Origin: Gammaproteobacteria bacterium
GTDB taxonomy: Bacteria; Pseudomonadota; Gammaproteobacteria; Enterobacterales; Psychrobiaceae
Assembly (NCBI GenBank): GCA_013214965.1
Contig: JABSRU010000011.1
Span: forward strand, 1 to 64,000
DNA length: 64,000 nucleotides
Direction of reading: 5' to 3'
Made by a program: the position numbers and the translations under genes. Of the stretch, positions 26,093 through 35,639 are shown piece by piece. The notes under the pieces are model-generated. The model was given only the letters and a program-made list of their open reading frames with translations, did no database searches and was not told the DNA's origin. Each line of letters opens with the position of its first letter. The stretch's first letter is position 1.

Positions 26093-26983
26093 ATGAACAT
26101 AACCATTAAACAAATACGTGCTTTTGTAGCGGTAGCCCAGTTAAAAAGTTTTGCTGAAGCCTGTGAATTGGTACATCTTTCACAACCGGCATTGAGTATT
26201 ACCATTAAAAATTTAGAAGAAATTGTCGGTGGAAAATTATTAATACGCTCGACCAGAACGTTGGCATTAACACCTGAAGGGGTAGAGTTTTTACCCGTTG
26301 CCCGACGTTTACTTGCTGATTGGGACGACGCATTAATAGATTTACACAATCTGTTTGCACTTAATCGTGGTAATTTAGCCATTGCGGCGATGCCATCTTT
26401 TGCATGTAGTAAGCTTCCGCAACATATCAGTTCATTTCGGCAACAATATCCCGGCGTAAATATTAAAATTCATGATGTTATTGCCGAAGAGGCGGTAACA
26501 ATGGTACGAACAGGAAAAGTTGAAATTGCCATAAGTTTTGATCCGGGCTGCTCTGACGATCTTAATTTTGAACCCTTATTTTGCGACGAGTTTGTTGCGG
26601 TGCTACCCGTTGGACATTATTTATTAAAAAACAAACAACTTAACTGGCAATCTTTATCAAAATTCCCGTTTATTGCTTTACAACGACCATCGAGTATTCG
26701 CTACATTATTGATAAAAAACTTGCAGAATTGGATGTGTATTTAAATGTTGAATTTGAAACAAATCAGTTAGCTACCATTGGGCAAATGGTGGCTACCGAA
26801 TTAGGGGTTAGTGCCGTTCCCTCACTTTGTATAGAACAGATGCAAACATTAGGACTGGAATGTCGCCCCTTAAGCTCTCCGACGATAAGCCGACGAGTAG
26901 GTATAATTACCAGACGTCGATATCCGCTATCACAGTCAGCGCAGATCTTTGTCGATATAATTCGGCAGCATGGTAAATCCTGA
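26093..26983 (+). CDS. LysR-family regulator
   Basis: A 296-residue LysR-type regulator. The DNA-binding part reads KQIRAFVAVAQLKSFAEACE and LVHLSQPALSITIKNLEEIV (about residues 4-43). The effector domain (about 92-290) has lobes typical of the CynR/CysB fold. Starting at 26093 (MNITIKQIRAF) agrees with the family; the ATG at 26069 adds 8 residues of no use and neither has a strong ribosome site. It is divergent from scoAB and is the likely regulator of that unit, with the palindrome at 26026-26049 as candidate site. The inducer is probably a pathway intermediate but is not visible from sequence. Confidence 0.9.
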   Translation: MNITIKQIRAFVAVAQLKSFAEACELVHLSQPALSITIKNLEEIVGGKLLIRSTRTLALTPEGVEFLPVARRLLADWDDALIDLHNLFALNRGNLAIAAMPSFACSKLPQHISSFRQQYPGVNIKIHDVIAEEAVTMVRTGKVEIAISFDPGCSDDLNFEPLFCDEFVAVLPVGHYLLKNKQLNWQSLSKFPFIALQRPSSIRYIIDKKLAELDVYLNVEFETNQLATIGQMVATELGVSAVPSLCIEQMQTLGLECRPLSSPTISRRVGIITRRRYPLSQSAQIFVDIIRQHGKS

Positions 26984-27287
26984 GCCTGAGGCATTAATTA
27001 TGACAAGTGTTTTTCTTCAATTCACATTTTGCTATCCCAGATCAGACTGCCAGTGACTGCTAGCTGAAATTAATTTCAATCAACCATGCGACTTATTTTT
27101 CAACAAACCCGTTGAATAAGCCATTTTGTTCCTAAAATAGGATAGAAAACATTAAATAAGATTAAGCATTTTTTTAAATTCATTTATTATGAGAAATATC
27201 AAACAACACTGCGGAATTATATCTATATAATAGTTTTCGTTGAGTTAAACTAATGGCATATTCTTGTAATAATCAGATGAGATTCGA
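26984..27287. other. Intergenic region, 304 bp, with one weak hairpin
   Basis: This gap lies between the LysR and IclR genes. Only an imperfect hairpin stands out (CTTATT-TTT-CAAC at 27092-27104 against GTTGAATAAG at 27111-27120), without a U-run. The promoter of the IclR gene should lie near 27200-27270. No gene is seen. Confidence 0.5.
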
Positions 27288-28061
27288 ATGAGTAGTGTAG
27301 CAAAAAAAGGGATTCAATCAGTTGATGTAGCTTTTTCTATTATGGATTGTATTGAATCTGCCGGAGAAGCTGTTGCCTTAAAAGACATATCGAATATGAC
27401 TGGGTTATCTACCAGTAAGGTGCATAACTACCTAGTGAGTTTAGTGAGAATAGGCTTATTACAATCTGGCGCCCGTCATGGCAGTTATGATTTAGGCGAA
27501 AAAGCCTTGAGCTTAGGGCTGTCAGCTCTACGCAGGGTTGACGTATTAAAGATTACTCGTGAAGCAATGATTGAAGTACGAAATTTAACGGGTTTAACTT
27601 GTTTTATGACGGTGTGGGGTAATTATGGTCCTACGATAGTTAACTGGATTGAAAGTAAAAAGCCCGTCACAGTAGAAATTAGACCAGGATCGGTTTTACC
27701 GTTGTTAACATCAGCGACAGGACAAGTATTTCACGCTTTTTTACCCGAGGCGATGACAGAAGATATTGCCAATGAAGAAAAAGCCAATCTCAACGAAGAT
27801 GTTTTAAAAAAATTGAACATAGAAGCTAATATTAACAATGCTCGTCATAACGGTTTAGCCATGATTGATGGATTACTAAGCCCTAGTATTATTGGTATTT
27901 CTGCACCGATTATTGATCACGACAATAGAATACGAGCAGCCTTAACGTTAATTAATAGCCGAAATATTAAAGTAGGGGCATGCTATGATGCTGAAGTTAA
28001 AATCTTACTGGATATAACAAAAAACGTCACTCGAAGACTTGGTTTTTCAGAGGTTCGTTAA
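27288..28061 (+). CDS. IclR-family transcriptional regulator
   Basis: A 257-residue IclR-type regulator. The winged helix is at about residues 8-70 (GIQSVDVAFSIMDCIESAGE and DISNMTGLSTSKVHNYLVSL), and the C-terminal GAF-like effector domain includes GLTCFMTVWGNYGP and GLAMIDGLLSPSIIGISAPI. IclR proteins often control aromatic and ketoacid degradation. It precedes the TonB receptor and symporter genes by 644 bp, and the palindromic elements at 28603-28628 are its best candidate operators. It is the only IclR gene in the island, which strengthens but does not prove that link. Confidence 0.92.
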   Translation: MSSVAKKGIQSVDVAFSIMDCIESAGEAVALKDISNMTGLSTSKVHNYLVSLVRIGLLQSGARHGSYDLGEKALSLGLSALRRVDVLKITREAMIEVRNLTGLTCFMTVWGNYGPTIVNWIESKKPVTVEIRPGSVLPLLTSATGQVFHAFLPEAMTEDIANEEKANLNEDVLKKLNIEANINNARHNGLAMIDGLLSPSIIGISAPIIDHDNRIRAALTLINSRNIKVGACYDAEVKILLDITKNVTRRLGFSEVR

Positions 28062-28567
28062 CTAACATATACCTACGCCAATACTCTGGTGTGGGACTCC
28101 CCCCATTTATATTCTTACGCCAGTGTAACAATGGTGATAAATTAATATTGGTTCACTTCAAGGCTCATCTGCTTACCTGCCGCGTCATAAAGCATTAACC
28201 CAGCACAACCTCTGAATTAAGTCACATGCCTGAGAAACACATAGAAACCCGCCAATGAAATCCTGATCAATTGAAGAACAAGACAAAAGATATTAGGCCG
28301 GAACTCTTACTTTAGATATCAAAGACAAATCAATAGAAAAATCCTTACCTTCTCGCATCATACTGAACATTTAGGTTAAGAATGAGATAGCACGATACGT
28401 TTAAATATTAGGTGTTCACGTTGAATCAGAATCACTATTTATCTTCACTAGAGTATGCAACTCACGCATAGCCACTAACATTTTAATGCCTAAAATTTTT
28501 TAACAACCCTCATAACAAGCCCTCGTTTAGTACCGATTTTTTGATTCATTTTTGAACAAAATAGAGA
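28062..28567. other. Intergenic region with no gene seen
   Basis: About 500 bp between the IclR gene and the receptor promoter. Both strands are full of stops in all frames and I see no family text, hairpin terminator with U-run, or repeat that I can support. It may hold remnants too degraded to recognise or a small RNA. Confidence 0.5.
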
Positions 28568-28628
28568 TTGACTTTTGAAAATTATCAAACCATAATCAAT
28601 TTGTTCAATTTAATTGAACGCGTTCAAT
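28568..28628 (+). promoter_or_regulatory. Strong promoter overlapped by two palindromes (candidate IclR operator)
   Basis: TTGACT (28568-28573), a 17-bp spacer and CATAAT (28591-28596) make a near-consensus sigma-70 promoter. Transcription should start near 28603. Exactly there lie two overlapping perfect palindromes: GTTCAATTTAATTGAAC (28603-28619) and ATTGAACGCGTTCAAT (28613-28628). They share a TTGAAC half-site, giving three half-sites in a row. This suits a repressor covering the start site of the receptor gene at 28706. Confidence 0.7.
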
Positions 28629-28705
28629 ATATGGAGATTATTGGGAGTATAGCTCATGCTCTTAAAATAACAAATTAAAGTTAAAATAAACTGAGGAAAA
28701 ACATT

Positions 28706-31345
28706 ATGAATTCAATCTGTTCTGTGGGGAAAGATGGCTCCAAGCCTTTATCACTGTGCCTTAACAAAATTATGCAAGCATTGCTTTTAGGTAGCGTTAT
28801 GAGTGTTTCAGTAATATCTACTTCGGTGTTCGCTCAAGAAGATAAAAATATGAGTGACGAGGAAGAAAAAATTGATCGCATTACCGTTACCGGCACTTTC
28901 ATCAAACGTCAACATGGCGATCAAGCTTCTCCGGTTAAGATTATCGATGCCGAAAAGCTTGCACAAGAAGGCAATATTAGCCTTGCAGACATTACGATGA
29001 ATATTCCTTCCAATGTCGGCAGCGAAGTACAAGCTAATATTTTCAGACAAAATTTCTCCGCCGGTACCGCGCCGATGAACCTTAGAGGACTGGGCTTAGG
29101 TTCAACTCTGGTGCTTATTGATGGCAGGCGCATCACTCAAAGCGCCGCTTATGGACAAGATGGTAGTTCTTTTGTTGATATAAACACTATCCCTTCTGTG
29201 ATGCTAAAACGCCTCGAAATATTAAAAGACGGTGCTGCTGCAACTTATGGCTCAGATGCTGTTGCAGGAGTCGCTAACTTTTTAACCAAAGATGATTTTA
29301 CTGGCTTAGAAATTAGCGGTGCTTACCAAAAAACAACCGACGGCCCTCAAAAAGATCAAGATCTTGGATTTTTATGGGGTACCGAATTGGAAAATACCAA
29401 TATTGTTTTTGGTGCAAACTTTTTTAAACGAAGTAGTTTACCCGCCGTTGATCGTGCATTTACCGATCCGGATTCCAATGGTGGCATAGGTTTTAGCGCC
29501 GCCGGTCAACCGGGAAACTATGTTTTAGCCAACACTCCTGGTCTTACCCCTGATCCAAGCTGTGAAGCGGCGGGTGGCTTTATGCGCGGGACACTCTGTC
29601 GTTTTAACTACATTATATACAATGAACTTTTTGTGCCTGAAACTCGGTTACAATCCATGTTGAATATCACCCATAGCTTTGAAGATAGTGAGTTATATTT
29701 TAGTTTGTTAGTGACCAGAAATACGGTTGATGGTCAAATTCTTCCTCCTAGCTTACCAACCGTCATTAGTGGGACACCAAGTAATCCTGCGATTGCTGCT
29801 ACCCATCCCAATAACCCGTTTGGCGATGATGTCGTGGTCGCGATTGCCCGACCTTTTGGCGCAAACTCTAGCGCAGGTGTCATTGACCGCGATAATAATA
29901 CCAATAGGTTAGTGCTTGGACTTAAGGGAGATCTTGGTGAATGGTATTATGATCTCGCTTACCAACACAGTACCAATGATTATAGTTTCAATTATCCTGA
30001 CATTTTAAGAACAAGATATGCCGCGGCCTTAAAAGGTCAAGGCGGCCCAAATAACGATCAATATTTCAATCCCTTTGGACTTTCTGTTAACAGCCAAGAA
30101 GTTATTGACGATATTAAAGCTGATGCCTACGTTGATGGCACCGCGACATTACAGACAATAGATTTTGTAGCAACGTCTGATCTATGGGTAATGGATGGTG
30201 GTGATGTAACTATCGCGATAGGTAGCCAGTTACGTCGAGAAAGTTTAGATATTGATTTCAGTGCTGATTTTGAAAGCTTCGATCTGGCTTTTTTAGTTGG
30301 TTCAACTGATTATAGCCCGACACGTAATGTCTATTCGTTATTCTCTGAAATTTTATTACCCCTTTCTGATGATTTAGAACTGCAGATTGCAGCACGATAC
30401 GAAAACTATTCAGATTTTGGATCCAGCTTCGATCCTAAAATTGCTATCCGGTGGAGCATCAGTGACAATTTAATTGTACGTAGCTCTGCAAGCACCGCTT
30501 TTCGTACACCGTCATTGCTTCAGGGTTACGGTAGCTTGGCGGCAGTCAATGACTTCCCTGGTTCCCAGTTTCGCGCAGATTTAACTCGAGGAAATCTTGA
30601 TTTAGACAATGAAGAAGCGGAAATCTTTAATTTAGGCATGATATTTAAACCTATTGAGGAGTTGTCTATTACCCTAGATTATTGGCGTTTCGATTATGAG
30701 CAAGTGATCACTAAAGAAAATGCTCAAAACATCTTTGCTGACTGGGCAGCTAATGGCTCATCTTGCGCAGATACCAGAATAAAATTAGCAGCAAGCTCAC
30801 CTGCTACTGGTAATTGTAGTTCTGGATTTATTGCTGTTAATACTAATTTTTTCAATGCTGCAAATATGTTTACCGACGGCATAGATTTTAGTTTGGAATA
30901 TAGAAAAGAAACCCAAGCGGGAACCTTCAACTTTGGCATCAACATGACCAAGCTCCTAAGTTTAGATATTGTGGAAAGTGATGGTGGAAAAATAGATGCT
31001 GTAGGCAAGCGTAATTATTATAACTTTGCTCGCTCTAATCAGGATTTAAGAGGAAATATAAACTTAAACTGGCAGCATAACAGTCACTCAGCCGCAGTAA
31101 ACCTACACTATATTGGTAGCTACATAAATGATCAAGATGAGGGAAACCCAACAATCGAAAGTCATACGACAGTAGATATGCAATATAGCTATGCCTTTGA
31201 AGATATGGGACTAAACCTTACGGTCGGGCTGCTAAATGCCTTTGATAAAGAGCCACCTCATGTTCTTACAAACTTTGGGTTTGACACTCAAACCCATGAT
31301 CCACGCGGACGAATTGCTTACTTAAGATTTAAACAATCTTTCTAG
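28706..31345 (+). CDS. TonB-dependent outer-membrane receptor of the catabolic island
   Basis: An 879-residue receptor. The N-terminus is long before the hydrophobic core (LLLGSVMSVSVISTSVFAQE, cleavage near residue 43). A TonB-box-like IDRITVTGTFI follows. The plug includes MNLRGLGLGSTLVLIDGRRI and ILKDGAAATYGSDAVAGVAN. The barrel ends with GRIAYLRFKQSF and its terminal Phe. It resembles the large receptors that marine gammaproteobacteria use for organic substrates as well as iron. It is followed by DUF485, a sodium:solute symporter and fumarylacetoacetase on the same strand, so it probably brings an aromatic compound, peptide or related nutrient across the outer membrane. The substrate is inference. 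Confidence 0.93.
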   Translation: MNSICSVGKDGSKPLSLCLNKIMQALLLGSVMSVSVISTSVFAQEDKNMSDEEEKIDRITVTGTFIKRQHGDQASPVKIIDAEKLAQEGNISLADITMNIPSNVGSEVQANIFRQNFSAGTAPMNLRGLGLGSTLVLIDGRRITQSAAYGQDGSSFVDINTIPSVMLKRLEILKDGAAATYGSDAVAGVANFLTKDDFTGLEISGAYQKTTDGPQKDQDLGFLWGTELENTNIVFGANFFKRSSLPAVDRAFTDPDSNGGIGFSAAGQPGNYVLANTPGLTPDPSCEAAGGFMRGTLCRFNYIIYNELFVPETRLQSMLNITHSFEDSELYFSLLVTRNTVDGQILPPSLPTVISGTPSNPAIAATHPNNPFGDDVVVAIARPFGANSSAGVIDRDNNTNRLVLGLKGDLGEWYYDLAYQHSTNDYSFNYPDILRTRYAAALKGQGGPNNDQYFNPFGLSVNSQEVIDDIKADAYVDGTATLQTIDFVATSDLWVMDGGDVTIAIGSQLRRESLDIDFSADFESFDLAFLVGSTDYSPTRNVYSLFSEILLPLSDDLELQIAARYENYSDFGSSFDPKIAIRWSISDNLIVRSSASTAFRTPSLLQGYGSLAAVNDFPGSQFRADLTRGNLDLDNEEAEIFNLGMIFKPIEELSITLDYWRFDYEQVITKENAQNIFADWAANGSSCADTRIKLAASSPATGNCSSGFIAVNTNFFNAANMFTDGIDFSLEYRKETQAGTFNFGINMTKLLSLDIVESDGGKIDAVGKRNYYNFARSNQDLRGNINLNWQHNSHSAAVNLHYIGSYINDQDEGNPTIESHTTVDMQYSYAFEDMGLNLTVGLLNAFDKEPPHVLTNFGFDTQTHDPRGRIAYLRFKQSF

Positions 31346-31372
31346 TGATCAATTAAGCTCATCAACAATAAC

Positions 31373-31400
31373 GGGTCTCTCGCTTAATGGTGAGAGACCT
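31373..31400. other. Hairpin between receptor and symporter genes
   Basis: The stem GGTCTCTC / GAGAGACC (31374-31381 and 31392-31399) has a 10-nt loop and no U-run after it. It could stabilise the 3' end of the receptor mRNA or weaken readthrough into DUF485, which would explain a difference in expression between the two parts. Confidence 0.55.
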
Positions 31401-31484
31401 GTGAGTGAATTATCGACATTATGAAACAAAAATGGCTACATATTTAGCCATATTTATTAATTGATAAACGGCAGGTTAAAGTTT

Positions 31485-31802
31485 ATGACAACAGATGAAA
31501 TCAATAAAATTATAGTTAATCCACATTTTGTGTTGCTCACAAAAAAGCGGTTTAAAATAAAGGTAATCATGGTGACGTTAACCATGCTGGTGTTTTTAAT
31601 AATCCAATCTTTGTGGGCTTTTTATCCTGAAATCGTAAATTTAAGAGTGCCGGACAACAGCTCTATTAGCCTTGCTATATGGCTAACCGTCGTGATGATA
31701 TTTACGGCTATCTCTCTTGCAGCTTATTACACTTTAGTGTCGGGAAAACAACTTGATGAGTTAAGCGAAAAACTGATTAGAGATTTAAATCATGAAAAAT
31801 AA
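31485..31802 (+). CDS. DUF485 membrane protein
   Basis: A 105-residue protein with two transmembrane segments (about residues 25-45 and 62-82). The DUF485 pattern is clear: NPHFVLLTKKRFKIKVIMVT at the start and AIWLTVVMIFTAISLAAYYT later. In Escherichia coli the gene of this type (yjcH) precedes the acetate permease actP, and here it likewise overlaps the symporter gene, by 11 nt. It is thought to be an accessory of the symporter. The start at 31485 fits the family; the upstream ATG at 31461 adds eight residues. Confidence 0.85.
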   Translation: MTTDEINKIIVNPHFVLLTKKRFKIKVIMVTLTMLVFLIIQSLWAFYPEIVNLRVPDNSSISLAIWLTVVMIFTAISLAAYYTLVSGKQLDELSEKLIRDLNHEK

Positions 31803-33495
31803 TCATATTATTCGAGGGAGCCAAATTTTGAGCAAAAAAATCAAATATACGCTGTTAATTTTATTTCTATCGGCAATTTCCACATTAAGCTTCGCCAGTG
31901 GAAGTATCTCTGGTGAAATTGAAAAACAAGCGATTAATTTACCCGCCATTTCCATTTTTTCAGCATTTGTCTTAGTGACGATATTTATTACTTACTGGGC
32001 AGCCCGGCGTACTAAATCGAGTAGTGATTTTTATACGGCTGGGGGGGGAATACCTGCGTGGCAAAACGGGATTGCTATTTCTGGAGATTTCTTATCAGCA
32101 GCAACTTTACTGGGGATTACCAGCAGCATCTACACCATGGGAGCAGACGGCCTGACCATTATTATCGGCACGTTAGGTGCATGGCCAATTATACTGTTTT
32201 TGATTTCTGAACGATTACGAAACCTTGGAAAGTTTACCTTTATCGATGTTGTTACCTTTCGATTGTCTGCTCGTACTATTCGCCCCGTTGCCAGCATCGC
32301 ATCATTATTTGTCTTGATGTTTTATCTTATTGCACAGCTAGTCGGCGCAGGAAAGCTGATCCAATTGTTATTTGGGTTAGATTATATGTACGCGATTATT
32401 TCGATCAGTCTCTTAATGGTTTTTTACGTTGCCTTTGGCGGTATGTTAGCCGCCACCTGGGTTCAGTTTATTAAAGCTGTATTACTTATTATTGGTGGTA
32501 CCTTAATTTGCTTTTTGCTGCTCAGTCACTTTGATTTTGACATCGAAAAAATATTTTCCGAAGCGTCAAAAGCTTCCCCCTTAAAAGATCAATTAGTTAA
32601 CACCGGGGGCTGGTTAAACGATCCCATTTCGATTTTTTCCGTAGGGTTAACCTTTATCTTCGGCTTTATCGGGCTACCTCACATTCTGATGCGTTTATTT
32701 ACCGTTAAAGATGCTGCCAGTTCGAGAAAGTCTGCTTTTTATGCCATTACCATTATCGGTTATTTCCAATTGCTTATCGTACTTATTGGTTTTGGTGCCG
32801 TCGCTTTAATTATGGGCAATAGTGATTACCATGACGCAAGTGGCGCAATGATTGGCGGTAGTAATATGGTTATTCTGCACATTACCCACTTTTTAGGTGG
32901 CGACTATCTTTTAGGATTTATTGCCGCAGTCGCTTTTGCCACCATTTTAGCGGTGGTCTCTGGACTAACAATCTCTGCAGCAGCGACCATTGCTCATGAT
33001 CTTTATGCCGGCGTATTAAAAAAAGGAAAATCTACCGAAAAATCTGAATTATTAGTTTCAAAACTTTCGGTCATCGGTATAGGTGTTATTGCTATTTTCT
33101 TCGGCTTTATTTTTGAACACCAAAATGTGGTGTTTATTGCGAACTTGGCCATGGCTATTGCGGCTAGTGCCAACGCACCAGTGTTATTGATGGCGATGTA
33201 TTGGCAAGGCTTAACCACCAGAGGGGCCCTAGTGGGTATTTTGATTGGTTTAATATCATCTGTTGTACTTATCATACTTGGTCCACAAGTAATGGTTGGT
33301 GTGATGGGAATGGACAGTGCGATATTTCCATATACATATCCAACAGTAATATCAGTACCTTTGGCTTTTTTGTCAATCTGGTATTTCTCCGTCACAGACA
33401 AAAGTGATTCAGCCATCAAAGAACGAGCGGCCTATCAAGAGCAATTTATACTGTCTGAGACTGGCATTGGAATTTCGGATGCAGCCTCTCATTAA
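31792..33495 (+). CDS. Sodium:solute symporter (ActP-like)
   Basis: A 567-residue member of the SSS family with about 13 transmembrane helices and, unusually visible, a signal-peptide-like first segment (LLILFLSAISTLSFASG). Signature stretches are SSSDFYTAGGGIPAWQNGIA and ISGDFLSAATLLGITSSIYT in the front third and GFIGLPHILMRLFTVKDAAS in the middle. ActP-like members carry acetate, pyruvate, propionate or other short acids with sodium. Its place between a TonB receptor and fumarylacetoacetase points to an organic acid of the pathway, for example a hydroxyphenyl acid. That assignment is inference. Confidence 0.9.
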   Translation: MKNNHIIRGSQILSKKIKYTLLILFLSAISTLSFASGSISGEIEKQAINLPAISIFSAFVLVTIFITYWAARRTKSSSDFYTAGGGIPAWQNGIAISGDFLSAATLLGITSSIYTMGADGLTIIIGTLGAWPIILFLISERLRNLGKFTFIDVVTFRLSARTIRPVASIASLFVLMFYLIAQLVGAGKLIQLLFGLDYMYAIISISLLMVFYVAFGGMLAATWVQFIKAVLLIIGGTLICFLLLSHFDFDIEKIFSEASKASPLKDQLVNTGGWLNDPISIFSVGLTFIFGFIGLPHILMRLFTVKDAASSRKSAFYAITIIGYFQLLIVLIGFGAVALIMGNSDYHDASGAMIGGSNMVILHITHFLGGDYLLGFIAAVAFATILAVVSGLTISAAATIAHDLYAGVLKKGKSTEKSELLVSKLSVIGIGVIAIFFGFIFEHQNVVFIANLAMAIAASANAPVLLMAMYWQGLTTRGALVGILIGLISSVVLIILGPQVMVGVMGMDSAIFPYTYPTVISVPLAFLSIWYFSVTDKSDSAIKERAAYQEQFILSETGIGISDAASH

Positions 33496-33576
33496 ACTAA
33501 TTCAAAAGCAGTCATTTAGTTGCCTACTCAAATGAAGATGGCAACTAAATTTATCATAATATATGGATGGAAATAG

Positions 33577-34908
33577 ATGTTTAAGCTCAATGAAACACAC
33601 AGTATAAATCTGATCAGTTGGGTTGAATCGGCTAATCGCGCTGGTTGTGATTACAGTATCCAAAATTTACCCTTTGCACAGTTCCGTAGAATGAATAGCA
33701 ATGAAAATTTTCGAGGCGGCGTTGCCATTGGTGACAAAGTGATCGATTTAGCCGCTTTAAGTTTAATGGGAGTACTTAAAGGCAAGGCTCAAGCCGCAGC
33801 ACAAGCTTGTACCCAACCCAGCCTTAATGAATTTATGGCGATGGGGGTTGAGGTATGGTCGGCGCTACGTTTAGCATTATCACGAGCGTTGCGTAATGGT
33901 TCAGAGTTACAAGATGCTTTAACTATTTGTTTAATCCCGCAAAGTGCAGTTGAATATTCACTACCTTGCCAAATTGGCGACTATACCGATTTTTATACCT
34001 CTATTCATCATGCGACTCGGGTCGGTTCATTATTTCGCCCTGATAACCCTTTGTTACCAAACTATAAGTGGGTGCCTATCGGCTACCATGGCCGGGCTTC
34101 GAGTATTGGTATTTCAGGGCAAACCTTTCATCGTCCTAACGGACAAACTATGGTGCCGGGCGCTGAAAAACCCTGTGTTGGCCCCTGTAAACGACTTGAT
34201 CACGAACTCGAAATTGGTATTTTTATTGGACAGGGTAATCACTTAGGTGAGCCTATTGCCATTGAAAATTCAGAAGATCATGTTTTTGGTATTTGCCTTT
34301 TTAATGATTGGTCTGCGCGAGATATTCAAGGCTGGGAATATCAACCATTAGGACCTTTTTTAGCGAAAAATTTTGCTTCGACCATCTCTCCATGGATCGT
34401 TAGCTTGGAAGCCTTGGCGCCTTTTCGTACCTCTTTCAGTCACCCTATTGATGATCCGCAGCCTTTACCCTATCTAACCTCCGACATTAATAGTGAAGCT
34501 GGTGGCATCGATATCAAATTACAAGTATTCATTCAAACTGAAAAAATGCGTAATGACAGTCAAGAACCCGAGAAAATAACCGATTCAAACTTTCATCATT
34601 CTTACTGGACGATAGCTCAAATGGTCACCCATCACACCGTAAATGGCTGTAACTTACGGCCAGGCGATTTGTTAGGAAGTGGGACTCAATCTGGCCCTGA
34701 ACTCGCAGAAGCAGGATCATTACTTGAATTAACTGTCGGCGGGAAACATCCAATAACGCTAAGTAATGGCGAAAAAAGAGCATTTATTGAAGACGGTGAT
34801 AGCTTATTCATTCGTGGCAATTGTCACCGTGATGGTGCTGCTTACATCGGCTTTGGAGAAGTAGTTAGTACCGTGCTACCCGCTAAAAACAACTTAAAAC
34901 ACCGTTAA
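33577..34908 (+). CDS. fahA: Fumarylacetoacetase
   Basis: A 443-residue hydrolase that splits fumarylacetoacetate to fumarate and acetoacetate, the last step of homogentisate degradation. The N-terminal domain opens with ISWVESANRAGCDYSIQNLP. The active-site block is DYTDFYTSIHHATRVGSLFR (metal Asp in DYTDF; the His in HHATRVG fits the catalytic His). It continues with KWVPIGYHGRASSIG, LDHELEIGIFIGQ (two metal Glu), NDWSARDIQGWE (metal Asp) and FLAKNFASTISPWIV (Lys). All key residues of the full-length eukaryote-like enzyme are present, unlike the short FAH-fold hydrolases. homogentisate dioxygenase and HPPD genes are not in this window. Confidence 0.95.
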   Translation: MFKLNETHSINLISWVESANRAGCDYSIQNLPFAQFRRMNSNENFRGGVAIGDKVIDLAALSLMGVLKGKAQAAAQACTQPSLNEFMAMGVEVWSALRLALSRALRNGSELQDALTICLIPQSAVEYSLPCQIGDYTDFYTSIHHATRVGSLFRPDNPLLPNYKWVPIGYHGRASSIGISGQTFHRPNGQTMVPGAEKPCVGPCKRLDHELEIGIFIGQGNHLGEPIAIENSEDHVFGICLFNDWSARDIQGWEYQPLGPFLAKNFASTISPWIVSLEALAPFRTSFSHPIDDPQPLPYLTSDINSEAGGIDIKLQVFIQTEKMRNDSQEPEKITDSNFHHSYWTIAQMVTHHTVNGCNLRPGDLLGSGTQSGPELAEAGSLLELTVGGKHPITLSNGEKRAFIEDGDSLFIRGNCHRDGAAYIGFGEVVSTVLPAKNNLKHR

Positions 34909-34939
34909 TACTTTAAGCCATTTAATCAGGAATACCGAA

Positions 34940-35485
34940 ATGAAAGTAGAACAAATACATCATGTAGCCTATCGCTGCAAAGATGCAAAAGAAACAGTTG
35001 AGTGGTACGTAAAAAACCTGAATATGGAATTCGTCCTTGCTATCGCTGAAGATCATGTTCCTTCGACCAAAGCGCCAGATCCCTATATGCATGTGTTTTT
35101 AGATGCTGGAAATAATAACGTGTTAGCTTTTTTTGAACTGCCCACACAACCAGAGATGAGCAGGGATTTAAACACACCAGAGTGGGTGCAGCATATTGCC
35201 TTTAAAGTAAAAAATATGGCAACCTTACTCAAATTTAAAGCCCACCTTGAAGCAAATAACATTGAAGTTTTAGGCGTTACCGACCATTCGCTATTTAAAT
35301 CCATCTACTTTTTTGATCCAAACGGACATCGACTAGAACTCGCAGCACCCGACGCCGCTGAAGCTGAAAAAATAGCACGGTTAGACTCAGTAAAATGGCA
35401 AATGCTAGAAGAATGGTCAAAGACCAAACGAGCGCCAAAACATGCGGCCTGGATGCATCAAGATGAATTTTTAGCACTTGATTAA
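34940..35485 (+). CDS. VOC-superfamily protein of the catabolic island
   Basis: A 181-residue single VOC unit. Probable metal ligands are His8 in EQIHHVAYRCKD, the His of WVQHIAFKVKN and the Glu of DPNGHRLELAAP. Middle segments are well formed (EFVLAIAEDHVPSTKAPDPY and LDAGNNNVLAFFELPTQPEM). A C-terminal extension of about 45 residues (AEAEKIARLDSVKWQMLEEW onward) goes beyond a standard glyoxalase. It resembles ring-cleaving or isomerising enzymes of aromatic pathways more than glyoxalase I. AGGAA lies 9 nt before the start and it follows fahA by 31 nt, so it is co-transcribed. An aromatic-ring-related role is inference. Confidence 0.85.
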   Translation: MKVEQIHHVAYRCKDAKETVEWYVKNLNMEFVLAIAEDHVPSTKAPDPYMHVFLDAGNNNVLAFFELPTQPEMSRDLNTPEWVQHIAFKVKNMATLLKFKAHLEANNIEVLGVTDHSLFKSIYFFDPNGHRLELAAPDAAEAEKIARLDSVKWQMLEEWSKTKRAPKHAAWMHQDEFLALD

Positions 35486-35639
35486 CACGATAAAACGCAT
35501 CCAAAAACCGTACTTTATCCGATGACTGCGCTTGATAAAGCGCAAATCCGATCACTGTTCAACACTACTACCAGCGATATTTATTCCGTCTTCAAGTTAA
35601 ATCACAATTTTTTCACCTAGTTAAAAGGAAAAAGACACA

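Noticed and set aside
28062-28567. Hidden gene in the 500-bp gap after the IclR gene
   Set aside because: All six frames are broken by frequent stops and no motif is readable.
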